From the NCBI GenBank assembly GCA_022570795.1, contig JAKUDP010000010.1:186001-250000 (forward strand): a DNA stretch of 64,000 bases, written 5' to 3'. Origin of the DNA: Sphaerulina vaccinii. Lineage: Eukaryota; Ascomycota; Dothideomycetes; Mycosphaerellales; Mycosphaerellaceae. Under the pieces are notes generated by a model. That model was not told the origin of the DNA. It worked only from the letters and a program-made list of their open reading frames with translations, and made no database searches. Positions 9,713-20,718 of the stretch are shown in pieces. Both the position numbers and the translations under genes were made by a program. Position 1 is the stretch's first letter, and every line of letters starts with the position of its first letter.

Positions 9713-12275
9713 ATGGCTGTGCGACTACAAGGCGCACTGGACAGCGACATCCACACAATTGTAAGTGTACATGATAGAGATCTCCGCGCTTGCACAAAAC
9801 CACGCCACTGTCGCTTCCGGCAGATGTCAGAAAGATGCGCTCTTCTGGCAGAGACGACTGACTCCAGGTAGGTCCAGAAGTTCCTCTCTAACGGAGTGGC
9901 GCCTACCACTGGTGATCTCTACGACGCCCTCTCAACATCGAATTCGGCATTGAAACGACGGCCCAAGAAGAATCTGCTAGCAAGCATAGAACGGGTACTC
10001 GACTTTATACGCGCCACAGAGGACGAAGTCGACTCAGACACGATTATCGAAGACGCCATACCAGAGAACGACCAGCAATCTGATCTGATGAATCGGTCTC
10101 TGCGCCAGAATCTCGCTCCACAAAGAGCACCCAGCCCGCCACAGCAGCTCAGTGACGATACCGAAAGACGCAAGCCGAACGGAGAAGCCCTGCCCAAGCG
10201 CCAGAAAAGAGGCGGTAACACCGAGAAACAAACTAAGGCCAGCATCTCCGCTCCCACCGACATGTCGCTCGACGATGTAGGAGGTATGGAGGATACTATC
10301 ACCGAACTCAACAAAACCCTGCTAGCACCCATGGCCTTCTACAACGAGTTCCGCGAAGCCCACATCCCGCTCCCCAGAGGAATCATGCTCCACGGTCCTC
10401 CAGGGTGTGGCAAGACTATGCTGGTACGAGCCTTTGCCGCAGAGATGAATTTTCCATTCATCGAAATCCTTGGACCGGCAATCGTTTCTGGTATGAGTGG
10501 AGAGTCTGAGAAGGGTATCAGAGATAGATTTGAGGAAGCAAAGAAGAACGCACCTTGCCTCATCTTTATCGACGAGATTGATGCCATTGCTCCGAAGAGG
10601 GATAACAGTCAGAGTCAGATGGAGAAGAGGATCGTCGCGCAGCTGTTGGTGAGTATGGATGATTTGGGCAGGGATTGCGAGAAGCCAGTCGTTGTGCTTG
10701 CGGCTACGAACAGACCGGATAGTATTGATCCGGCATTGAGGAGAGGTGGCAGATTTGGAACAGAGATCAACATTGGTGAGTCCTATGCCTTCTCTTCTGA
10801 AAGAGAGGCCAGCCGAGCAGCTCGGGAGCCTGCGTGACACTGCCAGCAAGAATCCTGGAAGCAGAGATACTCTCCTTTCTGGAGCTCGTCAACGCACGTG
10901 CGACTGGCTGTGAAATGCTTGCGTTCATGCTTCGAAGTCTGCAAGAGGCGCCAGAGTTCATTTCCTCGAATTCGTCTCTCGAGACTCTTCTCTGGACTTT
11001 TGTGGCTTCCACGCTACCCGAGTCGCTAATCCGTGCGCTTGAAGTAGCGAGGCAGATATCAGAGAGACGTGCTAATCTATATGCGTAGGCGTTCCGAATG
11101 AGGCTACGCGTCAGAGGATCTTGGAAACTCAGACGCGAAATATGCCCAAGTCTAACGTCGACTTTCAGAGGTTAGCCAAGCTCACTGCAGGCTTCGTAGG
11201 CGCTGATCTACACGATCTAGTTGGCAAGGCTGGCACACATACGATGGAGCGCCTCATGAGTGCTTTCCAACAGCAAGCCGATGAACTAGCCTTACCTTTT
11301 ACCCCTACTCCTCGAGCAGAAGTCGCTCAAGCGAGAAGAATGGCAGCTCGTGGACGAGCAGGTGCAGAGATTCCACGCCCAGCAGGCTTCGATGTGATCA
11401 GCACTACCATGGAAGACTATCTCCACGTCCTACCTTTGATCACACCCTCCAGCAAGCGAGAAGGCTTCACAACGGTCCCCGACGTATCCTGGAAAGACAT
11501 CGGAGCCCTCCAATCTGTCCGAGACGAACTGGAACAATCTATCGTCCACCACATAGCTCATCCAGCCCTCTACGAAGCCTTCGGCAGCAATGCACCTTCT
11601 GGAGTTCTTCTCTGGGGTCCACCAGGTTGTGGAAAGACATTACTTGCAAAAGCCGCTGCAGCAGAGAGCAAGGCCAACTTCATATCGATCAAGGGACCAG
11701 AACTGCTCAACAAATTTGTGGGAGAGTCAGAAGCTGCTGTACGAAGAGTGTTCCAGCGAGCTCGCTCTAGCGTGCCATGTGTCATATTCTTCGATGAATT
11801 GGACGCTCTTGTACCCAAGCGTGACTCAGCAGGCTCAGAGGCTTCAACACGTGTAGTGAATACACTTCTCACCGAACTGGACGGCAAGGAGGATCGTGCA
11901 GGCATATACATCATTGCTGCCACCAACCGACCAGATATGATTGATGAGGCCATGCTCCGACCTGGTCGCCTCGGTACTCAACTGTTCGTGGATCTCCCAG
12001 GCGCCGAGGAGAGGGTAGACATCCTGAAGGCTTTGATAAGAAGAAAGCCAGGTGAGTTCTCTGATCCTCGCATTCAAGACTTAGCTAGGGGATGTGAGAA
12101 TTTCAGTGGCGCGGATTTGGGTGCGCTGTTGGAGCAAGCGGTGCAGAAAGCTATCAGGAGTGGCCGGGTGAAGTTGGCTTACGAGGACTTTGTGGCAGCG
12201 AAGACGGGAATCAGTGCTTCAGTGACCCATCCCGAGAAGTATAGGAATATGGCTAAGACCTTTGGGCAGAGATAG
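9713..12275 (+). CDS. RIX7: AAA-type ATPase Rix7/NVL, ribosome biogenesis
   Basis: Tandem-AAA ATPase of the nucleolus/nucleoplasm that remodels pre-60S particles. Exons 9713-9760, 9872-10775 and 11089-12275 give 712 residues with consistent phases (introns of 111 and 313 nt). The N-terminal part (VQKFLSNG, then ALKRRPKK) matches the Rix7/NVL N-domain. D1: GPPGCGKT near residue 191, Walker B LIFIDEIDAIAP near 246, NRPDSIDPALRRGGRF. Splicing intron 2 joins NIG to VPNEATRQRILE exactly where the family is continuous. D2: GPPGCGKT near 494, VIFFDELDAL near 549, NRPDMIDEAMLRPGRL. The third exon ends KTFGQR and TAG. Immediately downstream is a diverged copy of the last coding segment (separate entry) that may act as an alternative 3' end. 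The gene is convergent with MSH5. Confidence 0.92.
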
Positions 12276-12276
12276 G

Positions 12277-12468
12277 AGAGGTGAGATCACAGCACGAGGT
12301 GCTGATTTGGGGGCACTATTACAACAAGCAGTACAGCACGCTATCAGTAGGGGCGTGGTGAGATTGGAACACGAAGACTTCGTGATGGCGAAAGAACGAA
12401 TGAAGGCATTGGTGACGGATCCCGAGCAGTATAGGAAGCAGGCTAAGGCTAAGAAGATCAGAGGATAG
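12277..12468 (+). CDS. Duplicated RIX7 terminal segment, possible alternative last exon
   Basis: Directly after the RIX7 stop, the frame ending with TAG at 12466-12468 repeats the final part of the protein. Copy 1 has GADLGALLEQAVQKAI and copy 2 has GADLGALLQQAVQHAI, and both go on to EDFV, VT-PE and YR motifs. I count about 32 identities in 50 aligned residues. The DNA similarity starts at about 12,091 and 12,277, so the duplicated unit is about 186 bp. A GTGAGA at 12,094 in copy 1 and a CACAG ending at 12,292 before copy 2 would splice with a 199-nt intron. Phase is kept (split Ser codon), giving a 710-residue isoform in place of 712. Whether it is used, or is a decaying duplicate, cannot be decided from sequence alone. 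Confidence 0.55.
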   Translation, partial: RGEITARGADLGALLQQAVQHAISRGVVRLEHEDFVMAKERMKALVTDPEQYRKQAKAKKIRG

Positions 12469-12842
12469 CGATAGTATCTTGGTAGAAGTCAATGGACCAC
12501 GGCATCGATACGTGGGCCCCTCTCACATCAACAGAATCGAGACTCCAGAGACAAGACTACTTCTACCGGAACTTTCTCCTCCAGAACGGTATACTCCGTG
12601 CCTCCAGACAGCACGTCAGTGAAACATGGAAAGACTCAAGAGCTCGGAGCAACCACACATTACGGGCGCTGATCAATTTTCCCTCGATGCAAGAGCTGTC
12701 TACGCTACCTGGAGGCGATGCGGCTGAGCTACACATGTACCGTCTGAACAGAGTTACAGCCATCTTCACGAGCATGCAAGCTGACACTATTCCATCCTCC
12801 ATCACTCAATGTTCATTGTAAGTTCATCCTTGGCATCGTCAC
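12469..12842. other. Convergent intergenic region between RIX7 and MSH5
   Basis: About 370 bp. It contains a plus-strand ATG frame of 109 codons (12,492-12,821) with no recognisable domain, membrane segment or signal peptide. It occupies what should be 3' untranslated sequence of the two flanking genes, so I do not call it a gene. Confidence 0.4.
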
Positions 12843-15822
12843 TCAAGACTCCGTGGGCGTCATATTGGTCGATACCGGCAGATCAAGAAGATCATCCAGA
12901 ATTTGACGAGGATTGCTAAAGTCCTCAATCTGTAGAAACTCTCGTGCAATAGCCTCAGCCCGCTTCAAGTCCTCCATCTCCTCATCTGGGAGCTTCGCAC
13001 ACGCCTCGACGAGGTCTTCACCCGTGGCAGCAAGTGCAATCAACTGGTCGGCTCGATCTGTCACCTTGGCATCGATGCCATTGATACGGGCACACATGGT
13101 ACCATAGCTCGAACCACTTCTCTCTGGACGAAAGTTGTACAGATAGGTGATCTGATCGTCCACTATAGATTGAGCGTCATCGACTTGGACTTCCATGTGT
13201 CCGAAGCCGAGCGCTGGACGAGGTGGGAGGAATCCAGACTCGAAGATCTCGTGAAAGTGTGTAGCACCTATCACCTTTGGACAGTCAGCGCCGCGTTGGA
13301 GAAGATGCTCGAACACGCCAGCTGCCAGACCGGCTCCATCGTAGGACTCAGTGCCTTTGCCGAACTCGTCAATGATCAGGAGGCTACGGCGGGTAGCCAT
13401 GTTCAACGCAACAGAAGCTTGCTGCAGATCGATCATAAAGGCGCTCTGAATCCTCGAGACTGTCTCTCTGGTGGAGATTCTGGTGAGGATGGCGTCGGTC
13501 AGGCCAATTGTTGCATATCTTGCAGGCACAAAGCTGCCGATATGAGCCATGTATACGATGATCGCCACTTGCTTGAGGTATATGCTCTTTCCAGAGTAGT
13601 TGGGTCCAGTCAGCATCAGCATGCTAGGAGCGTCCGGTGCCAGCGGCTGTCTGATGCGAGGATCTGCGGAAATTCTGCTTTCTCGTGGGTCTGCAGCTTC
13701 GTGATCTCCACATCCTCCAAGTAAGTATGTATCGTTGGGCACGAAGGCTGGCACAGTGAGCTCTTGTAGTATGTGTCTGCCAGCATCAATCTTGATGATG
13801 TTCTGCTCTGTCATCTGAGGTCTGGTGAGCTGATGCTGCGATGCACCTTTCGCTAGTGCCACCAGACTGTCGAGCTCGCCACAGATGTCTGATGTCGTAT
13901 TGATGAGCTCCTCGTGTTCAAGCACACGTTGTGCCATATTTTGAATGATCTCAATCTCCATGTCGAGGATTCGACCCCAGATATCGCCATAGTTAGAGTC
14001 GAGCTCCATTGTGTTGCTGTTCTTATAGTACTGATGTGTTGAACTTCCGAACATCTTTTCCCAAGGCTCATATGGGTCGGGTCCTTCATATGGCACTGGC
14101 ACAGAATCTTCCTCGTGCTCAATGGATATCAGAAAGCCAATCTGTGGAAAGAATATCACGTTGACCTTGGAACTTAGGTCCGCCGGCACTTGTTGGGCAA
14201 TGTGCGCTGCCACTTGCGAGAGCATGTCCTCGATAGCCTCGTAGGTCCGCTTGGCTTCGTCCAGTTCGTCGCTGATACCATGAAGGACCACTGTCCGCTT
14301 CGCATCTTTCGACTGCTCGAAGTCTACGACGTCGCTGACGAGAGCTCCAACTTCAGCTAGCCGCAGCTTGTCAAATCTCTCGGCAATCTTTTGGCGGATA
14401 GCTAGACCTTCAGAGCCGACGATCTCGCCCAACAAGTCGGTGAGCTCCAGAGCAGAGTAGGTGAACTGTCTTAGTGTGCCCCACACTGATGTGGCTATGG
14501 GTCGATTTTGATTGACGCCACTGCTGACACCCTTGCGTAAGTTGACAGTTGTGATGCGCATGTCCTTCACGCCTTTCATTGTGTTTGCCAGCTGGCCAAT
14601 AGGAGCAGCATTCTCAGGTCTGAGGAAAACACTGATCGAGTTGTGTCTTTCGTTGATCACGTCCATATTGAGACTTGGCCGGAGGAACATTTGTCGTAGC
14701 AGACGTCGACCTTGAGCGGTCTTTGCTAAGTGCTGGAAGAGTCCATAGACTGACAGACCTTCCTTCGATCCTCGTGACCAGTTCTTGCTCGCTGGTCCTT
14801 GTTGCTGAGCATTCGGGTGAGATTCCGTAGTCGTGATTTGCAATGAGAGTAGTGTATCAGCATTGATGAACATTGAACCTCCAAGACTAAACATTTCGAT
14901 AGTGCCAACGCGAAACATATCTTCAGCGTCTCTGTCTCCTGGCAGAAAGGTAGTAGCTCTTCTGCGTTGAAGATACGAGAGTACGGCGCCTGCACAGCCG
15001 ACCGTGATCCGGCTGTCCATGTTGACGAGACCAGATAGACGCAGCAGGGCATGCTGTCGACCAGACTGCTCGTCTTCGTAGCCAAGATGGTCATCGTTGG
15101 CAACCACGTCTCCAGGTACAGCGTAAGTGACTGTAGGACCATCTGGCTGACCGATTCGAAGATTTGCCAATTTCACCTTACCGGAGTCGTAACCGAACTC
15201 TGAGGTTGGCCGACATTCGAGCAGGTAAGGAAGGCGGGTCTGGTCACTGCGACCATCCACAGAGGCTCTCTGATTGCGTAGCTCAGGGTCCAGTCGATTG
15301 ATCACCTCGTCGTTGCATTTGGTCGACACGAGAATGACTGTGGGGTCTATGAACAGTTTTACTGATCTATAGTAAGCACTGGTGTAGCAGATGAGTGATC
15401 AGCAACTACTCACGAGCATCCACAATGTCTGCCGCTCCGGCTGGCATATCCTCCATGAAGTACAGCTTCGCATGGCGTGCCACATAGTAGACACATCCAA
15501 CAGCGCCTCTATCAGTGACATGCACTGCCATGATGATCTCGCTGAGAGTCTCAGGGTCCATGTCCATGTCGTCGTCTAGGTGTGGAATGGTGGCCACACT
15601 GCGAGCATCATCATCGCCACGGAAAGTGCTGGCTGAGACCGTTGAGCGATTAGAGATGGCACGTCTTGGTGCTTTGCGACTGCCAACTGCTGATCGTGAC
15701 TCATTGGATGTTCTGCGTGAGAGCTGTGTCCCGGCTCGAATATTGGAGTATGACGATGTCGTCCGGGCTCGTCCTCTGCTTGCACCAGCCTCAGTGCTGC
15801 GTCTTCTCTTGCTGTTGGCCAT
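12843..15822 (-). CDS. MSH5: Meiotic MutS homologue Msh5
   Basis: Partner of Msh4 in the MutS-gamma clamp that stabilises recombination intermediates and promotes crossovers in meiosis; it has no mismatch-repair role. Exon 1 is 15,414-15,822 and exon 2 is 12,843-15,361. The 52-nt intron (GTGAGT...CAG, phase 1) restores the junction ADIVDALKLFIDPTVIL, the conserved start of the family. The product is 975 residues, longer than human MSH5 (about 830), mainly through a basic low-complexity N-terminus. MutS core domains run through the middle (GLFQHLAKTAQGRRLLRQMF). The C-terminal ATPase has Walker A TGPNYSGKSIYLKQVA, Walker B LLIIDEFGKGT and the ATHFHEIF switch. The YLKQVA and FGKGT forms separate Msh5 from Msh2/3/6. 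Its presence suggests that the species has, or recently had, a functional meiosis. Confidence 0.93.
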
Positions 15823-16170
15823 CTTGCTGTACGGTGAGTGTACTTGTTCTGTGTGTGTCGTGAAGGAGAGAATGGGACAGATGGTAGACGTGAGGTTGAG
15901 TGGGAGAGGTAAAGCTCACATTTGGCAAGAGCACAGAGACAATGAAGGCACGACCAGGCGCGCATCTCGACATCGCGTCTACGCGATCCTCTGCATGTCT
16001 TTCGAAGTGTCCGAACAGCGTGCGTCCCAAGCTGCTTGTAATAATACCCTCATTGCAGCTCTCTCGCCCAGACCTGTGCCTCGCGCCCGCGCATTTCAGC
16101 CTCGCAGCATATGCGCTAGGCTTGCAAACCAGTAATACCTTCGTAGCCGCGCTTCCATCCATTTCCTCGA
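15823..16170. other. MSH5 upstream region / EMC5 3' region
   Basis: About 350 bp between the MSH5 start codon and the EMC5 stop, both on the minus strand. It should hold the MSH5 promoter and the EMC5 3' end. Long frames on either strand here are shadows, and I see no distinct motif. Confidence 0.45.
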
Positions 16171-16648
16171 TCAAGACTTCTGCTCCAGACCTCCCTCCTT
16201 CCTCCACCTCGCAAAGTCTTCCCTCGTCTTCCTGATGTCCAGAAACCCAGGCCTCTCCTCCAACACAGCAAAAGGGTTTCCTCCGCCCACGCCAACGGCG
16301 GTAATCTCTCTAGCCTCTTTACTCCGTTCTAATCTCCCTGCCCAGACACTCCATTGTATGGGCTTCAAGTCCGGGCTGCTGAGGACAACTCCCACGCAAA
16401 GCAGAAGTACTGAGAAGAGCGTTTCGAGGACGATGTCTGCGGGTATAGAGATCTTTGGATCGAGCGCAGATGGGAGTATCGAACTTGGTGGAGGCGGTAT
16501 TGAAGATGATGGGAGGAGAGAGTGTTCGTATGAGCTGTAGACACTGCGGAGTGTTAGCATATTAGCTGCAACCTGATGGGCGTGTTGCTTACGCATGTGA
16601 GAGGAACACGAGGCCAGCCAGGTTGAAGAGCTTTGCTGAGGCGCCCAT
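16171..16648 (-). CDS. EMC5: ER membrane protein complex subunit 5 (EMC5/MMGT-like)
   Basis: Subunit of the ER membrane complex that inserts tail-anchored and multipass proteins; animal homologues are called membrane magnesium transporter 1. Exon 1 (16,593-16,648) and exon 2 (16,171-16,543) are joined across a 49-nt intron (GTAAGC...GCAG) to give 142 residues. The N-terminus MGASAKLFNLAGLVFLSHA forms the first membrane helix and runs into YSSYEHSLL, the family signature. A second helix LETLFSVLLLCVGVVL follows, then SSPDLKPIQWSVWAGRLER. The C-terminus NPFAVLEERPGFLDIR is strongly conserved in fungal Emc5. The longer open frame upstream of exon 2 is intronic read-through. Length is normal for the family, with a small proline-rich insert after YEHSLL. 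Confidence 0.93.
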
Positions 16649-16987
16649 TTTGATGGAGTTAGAGGTAGCCTTTGCGATCGTGTTGTCTCCGAGTAGGCAA
16701 GGCAAGTTGAGCTCGAGGTAAGGTAGGAGGTTGATGGGAGACGCTTGGCGAGAGTTTGAAGCTTGCTAAACGAAGGTGCATGTGACAAAACGGCAATACA
16801 GCACATAGTGAGGATCAAAAGAAGAGATAGGTAGTGATGTCTTTGATCGCAGACTTTGCGATCATGTAGCCTGCTTTTTGGTATGGTATCTATTGCCTCA
16901 TAACACATTCACGCATTAGAGACCATGCATATTCTGCTTGGCCAGTCCCTGAGAAAGTTTTGGCCGTCATAAAAAAGAACAGGGCGT

Positions 16988-17997
16988 CTACAACTTCTGC
17001 ATGGCAGCAACATCGGAAGACTGAACGTAGTCCTCGAAACCCTCAATGGTCTCCTGGAGCGCTTCGAGAGAGACCTTGTCATCCTCGATGACACAGTTGA
17101 TCTGGAGCTTCTTGATACCGAAGCCAACAGCAACGAGCTTGCCACCTCCCCAGACGAGACCATCTTGTTCGATACCACGGACGGACGACTCGAGCTCCTT
17201 CATGTCAGTCTCATCGTCTGTAGCGCTGTTAGTAAATGCGCCCAATGCTTGCTGCTTGCGAAAGATATCTTACCCCATGGCTTCACGTCGAGTGTGACAA
17301 TGGACTTAGCAGCTGGCTTCGTCTTGCCCTCCTTCTTCTTCTTGTACTCTGCCAATCGCTCGTCACGGATGCGGACGGCCTCTGCGTCCTCCTCCTCATC
17401 GTCAGAGCCGAAAAGGTCGACCTCATCATCGTCGTCCTCCTCCTTCTCTGGTGCCTTCGCAGGGTTGACGGTGAGCTCGGATGACTCTGGGCCGTAGGCG
17501 GTGGCGGCCTTGCTTGGGTCACCTGGAAGAGTAGAGAACTCTGACTCGAAGGTGGAGATGTGCTTGTACCATCGGTATGCGTGTGGGAACTTCTCGACCT
17601 TTGGCTGCTCGCTGAAGGACTGGAAGACCTTCACATCTGCTTGCGATGGGCCATAGCTAGGAAATGTCAGCGCAAGCTCTTTTGCGAGAAGTGCTGAAAT
17701 TCAATGGGTTGAAGTGCGACAGAAAAGTCAGAGGTGCGCAAGCGCAATGGTGTGGTTTCATTTGGAGGGTCTTAAGCTCCTCAATAACACGGACCAAATT
17801 GTGTTCATCATGATAAAGTGCGAGGGGAGAGCAAGGAGGAGGAGGAGGAGGAGGAGTGCTTACCCGATGATGTATGAGCGAGTCTTGACCCAGTTGTCAA
17901 GGACTGTAGATAATTCTTAGCGCAGCGACAGGAGGCGGCGAAGAACCAGCAACGTACGGGTGAGGCCAGTCTCGGAAACGAAGTCGGTGAAACCCAT
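16988..17997 (-). CDS. EFB1: Translation elongation factor 1-beta (eEF1B-alpha)
   Basis: Guanine-nucleotide exchange factor for eEF1A. Four exons: 17,958-17,997; 17,864-17,903; 17,274-17,656; 16,988-17,217. Phases agree throughout and give 230 residues. The start MGFTDFVSETGL is followed by LLDNWVKTRSYIIG and YGPSQADVKVFQSF (GST-like N-terminal domain). Then comes an acidic linker with the conserved EVDLFGSDDEEEDAEA, the KSIVTLDVKPWDDETD junction, and the exchange domain ending IKKLQINCVIEDDKVSL and SSDVAAMQKL. The last residues, inserted into the eEF1A nucleotide site in the yeast structure, are intact. The first two exons are only 40 nt each. The second intron (207 nt) begins with a CU-rich tract on the transcript strand. 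The gene diverges from HSP78 across 360 bp. Confidence 0.96.
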
Positions 17998-18357
17998 ATT
18001 CAAGGTTGTGTGTGGCTTCGGAAATTGGTGGTGTTGATGAAGTGGAAGACAATTGTGTGAAGGTGTTCTTCTGATGAGTCCTCTTTCGAGAATTTGAGAG
18101 CCCCACGGAACGGAGGAGCCCAATTCTGATCCCTGTCATGTTGATTTCAGCTGTCGACCGATAAAGTGCTGAGACTGAAGCACTCGACTTGTGGCAATCG
18201 ATAGCGCGACATCGAAAGTGCTCGCGTCTTCGAGAAATCATCGTCCTGTGTTCATCGATCATATCATCGACGGCGACGACATCTATCTAACATGAGTCTG
18301 TAGACAGTATAGCAGACATTTTACCTTCACTTGACTTCATTTGCACTAATCAATACC
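17998..18357 (+). promoter_or_regulatory. Shared EFB1/HSP78 promoter with two heat-shock-element cores
   Basis: The 360 bp between the divergent starts of EFB1 and HSP78 contain TTCGAGAA twice, at 18,085-18,092 and 18,229-18,236. Each is an inverted TTCnnGAA pair, the core of a heat-shock element bound by trimeric Hsf1. The placement upstream of a ClpB-type chaperone, heat-inducible in yeast, supports function. Extended third units (nTTCn/nGAAn) are weak, so strength is uncertain. Confidence 0.45.
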
Positions 18358-20718
18358 ATGCTTCCCGTAACAGGAAGGAGCGCTGCGAGGCGCATTGCCG
18401 CTGTTCGATACTCTCTACCACGAAATACCCTTCGAGCTGCGGCACATGTACAAAGAGCAGCTGGACAACAGCATCCACGTACGATACCTATTGCTACAAC
18501 ACAATGTCGAGGCTATGCAAGTGGCCGACCGCATCCACCAGGAGGCACACATCGCATGAATCTGGGCGGCGAGCCAGAGAAGTCTGCTTTAGAACAATAT
18601 GGAGTTGACTTGACCGCAAAGGCGAAGGATGGCAAGCTCGATCCTGTCATTGGAAGAGACTCTGAAGTACACCGGACTATTCAGATCTTGTCAAGGAGGA
18701 CGAAGAACAATCCTGTCCTTATAGGCTCAGCAGGCGTGGGCAAAACCGCAATCCTGGAAGGACTTGCCCAACGAATAGTGAAAGGCGATGTGCCGGAATC
18801 GATCAAGGACAAGAAGGTCATCTCTCTGGATCTGGGTAGCCTGATCGCAGGAGCAAAGTTTCGTGGCGACTTCGAAGAGCGACTGAAAGCAGTACTTAAA
18901 GAGGTACAGGATGCCCAAGGAGGTGTGATTCTTTTCGTTGATGAGTTGCATACTCTGCTCGGACTGGGTAAGGCAGAAGGCTCGATCGATGCTAGCAATC
19001 TATTGAAGCCAGCTCTATCTCGTGGCGAGTTGCAATGTTGCGGAGCGACCACACTCAACGAGTATCGTCAAATAGAAAAGGATGTTGCTCTCGCGCGCAG
19101 ATTTCAGCCGATCTTGGTCGACGAGCCTTCAGTACAGGACACCGTTTCCATCCTGCGAGGCATCAAAGATCGCTACGAAGTTCACCACGGAGTACGAATC
19201 ACCGATGGAGCCCTGGTCGCAGCAGCGGCGTATTCGAATAGATATATCACAGATCGATTCCTCCCAGACAAAGCGATTGACCTGGTAGACGAGGCAGCAT
19301 CAGCGCTTCGCTTGCAGCAAGAAAGTAAGCCGGATGCTATACAGGAGCTTGATCGACAAATCATGACAATACAGATCGAGCTCGAATCACTACGCAAGGA
19401 AACCGACGTGGCTAGCAAAGAGCGTCGTGAACAGCTTGAGAAGACATTAACTCTGAAGCAAGATGAAGTCGGCGCTCTTACTGAGAAGTGGGAGGCGGAA
19501 CGTGCTGAGATCGAAGAGATCAAAAGGACGAAAGAGGAGCTTGAAAATGCACGTATCGAGCTGGACCGAGCTCAACGAGAGGGAAATTTCGCGAGAGCAA
19601 GCGAGTTGCGCTACGCAAGGATTCCAGAGCTACAGAAGAAGCTGCCTGAAGATCAAGGCGGGGAATCAAAGACCGCTGCCAAAGACACCCTCATACACGA
19701 CTCTGTCACGGCAGACGACATCGCTTCCGTGGTAGCGAAGTCCACTGGTATTCCAGTGACCAAGTTGATGAGTGGAGATATTGAAAAACTCATCGATATG
19801 GAGAACGTGCTCCGCCGATCTGTGCGTGGTCAGGATGAAGCTGTCACGTCCGTTGCGAACGCAGTACGTATGCAGCGAGCAGGCCTCAGCGGTGAGAACA
19901 GGCCAATTGCTTCCTTCATGTTCCTTGGTCCTACTGGAGTTGGAAAGACCGAGCTCTGTAAGAAGATGGCGGACTTTCTGTTCTCCTCATCGAATGCAGT
20001 CATCCGCTTCGACATGAGCGAGTTTCAGGAGAAGCATACTGTTTCACGACTGATCGGTTCGCCTGCGGGCTATGTTGGCTACGAAGATGCAGGACAACTG
20101 ACAGAAGCCGTCAGAAGGAAGCCATACGCTGTGCTCCTGTTCGATGAGTTCGAGAAGGCGCATAGGGACATTAGTACACTATTGCTTCAAGTGCTGGACG
20201 AAGGCTTTCTCACTGATGCCCAGGGACACAAAGTCGACTTTCGCAACACGATCATTGTGTTGACATCGAACCTTGGAGCCGAAGCCTTGATCATCGACGA
20301 AAGCACTGGCTCCGAGATATCGCCAGATGTCAAGAAGCAGGTAATGGACGTTGTGCAGGCATCTTATCCACCGGAGTTCATCAATCGTCTGGATGAATTC
20401 ATTATCTTCAAGAGACTGTCTAAGGAAGCTCTGCGAGATATCGTCGATATCAGGCTGAAAGAGCTGCAGGCGAGACTCGACGATCGACGCATCACGCTAG
20501 ATGTCGGCGATGAAGTCAAGACCTGGTTATGTGACCATGGCTATGATCCTCGTTATGGTGCTCGGCCGTTGAACAGACTTATTGCGAAGGAAGTTGGCAA
20601 CAGTCTAGCTGATAAGATCATACGAGGTGCTATCAAAAGCGGAGATACTGCGACCGTAACATTTAAGGATGGAGGTAACGGTCTGGACATCTTGGTGCCT
20701 ACTATCGCTGAAGCATAG
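18358..20718 (+). CDS. HSP78: Mitochondrial ClpB-type disaggregase Hsp78
   Basis: Hsp100-family AAA+ chaperone of the mitochondrial matrix that works with mtHsp70 to dissolve aggregates. The gene is intronless and encodes 786 residues from the ATG at 18,358. Residues 1 to about 65 are Arg/Ala-rich with almost no acidic residues, a typical matrix presequence. The Clp N-domain is missing, as in yeast Hsp78, and NBD1 starts soon after ALEQYGVDLTAKAKDGK. NBD1: GSAGVGKT near 123 and VILFVDELHTLLG near 190. A coiled-coil middle domain spans about 340-440. NBD2: GPTGVGKTE near 524, AVLLFDEFEKAH near 592, arginine-finger region FINRLDEFIIF. The C-terminus has GYDPRYGARPLNR. All catalytic motifs are intact. 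Confidence 0.95.
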   Translation: MLPVTGRSAARRIAAVRYSLPRNTLRAAAHVQRAAGQQHPRTIPIATTQCRGYASGRPHPPGGTHRMNLGGEPEKSALEQYGVDLTAKAKDGKLDPVIGRDSEVHRTIQILSRRTKNNPVLIGSAGVGKTAILEGLAQRIVKGDVPESIKDKKVISLDLGSLIAGAKFRGDFEERLKAVLKEVQDAQGGVILFVDELHTLLGLGKAEGSIDASNLLKPALSRGELQCCGATTLNEYRQIEKDVALARRFQPILVDEPSVQDTVSILRGIKDRYEVHHGVRITDGALVAAAAYSNRYITDRFLPDKAIDLVDEAASALRLQQESKPDAIQELDRQIMTIQIELESLRKETDVASKERREQLEKTLTLKQDEVGALTEKWEAERAEIEEIKRTKEELENARIELDRAQREGNFARASELRYARIPELQKKLPEDQGGESKTAAKDTLIHDSVTADDIASVVAKSTGIPVTKLMSGDIEKLIDMENVLRRSVRGQDEAVTSVANAVRMQRAGLSGENRPIASFMFLGPTGVGKTELCKKMADFLFSSSNAVIRFDMSEFQEKHTVSRLIGSPAGYVGYEDAGQLTEAVRRKPYAVLLFDEFEKAHRDISTLLLQVLDEGFLTDAQGHKVDFRNTIIVLTSNLGAEALIIDESTGSEISPDVKKQVMDVVQASYPPEFINRLDEFIIFKRLSKEALRDIVDIRLKELQARLDDRRITLDVGDEVKTWLCDHGYDPRYGARPLNRLIAKEVGNSLADKIIRGAIKSGDTATVTFKDGGNGLDILVPTIAEA

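Noticed and set aside
12492..12821. 109-codon ATG frame between RIX7 and MSH5
   Set aside because: Lies where both flanking genes need their 3' ends and shows no recognisable feature.
15515..16135. 206-codon plus-strand frame
   Set aside because: Antisense to MSH5 exon 1 and its promoter; no domain.
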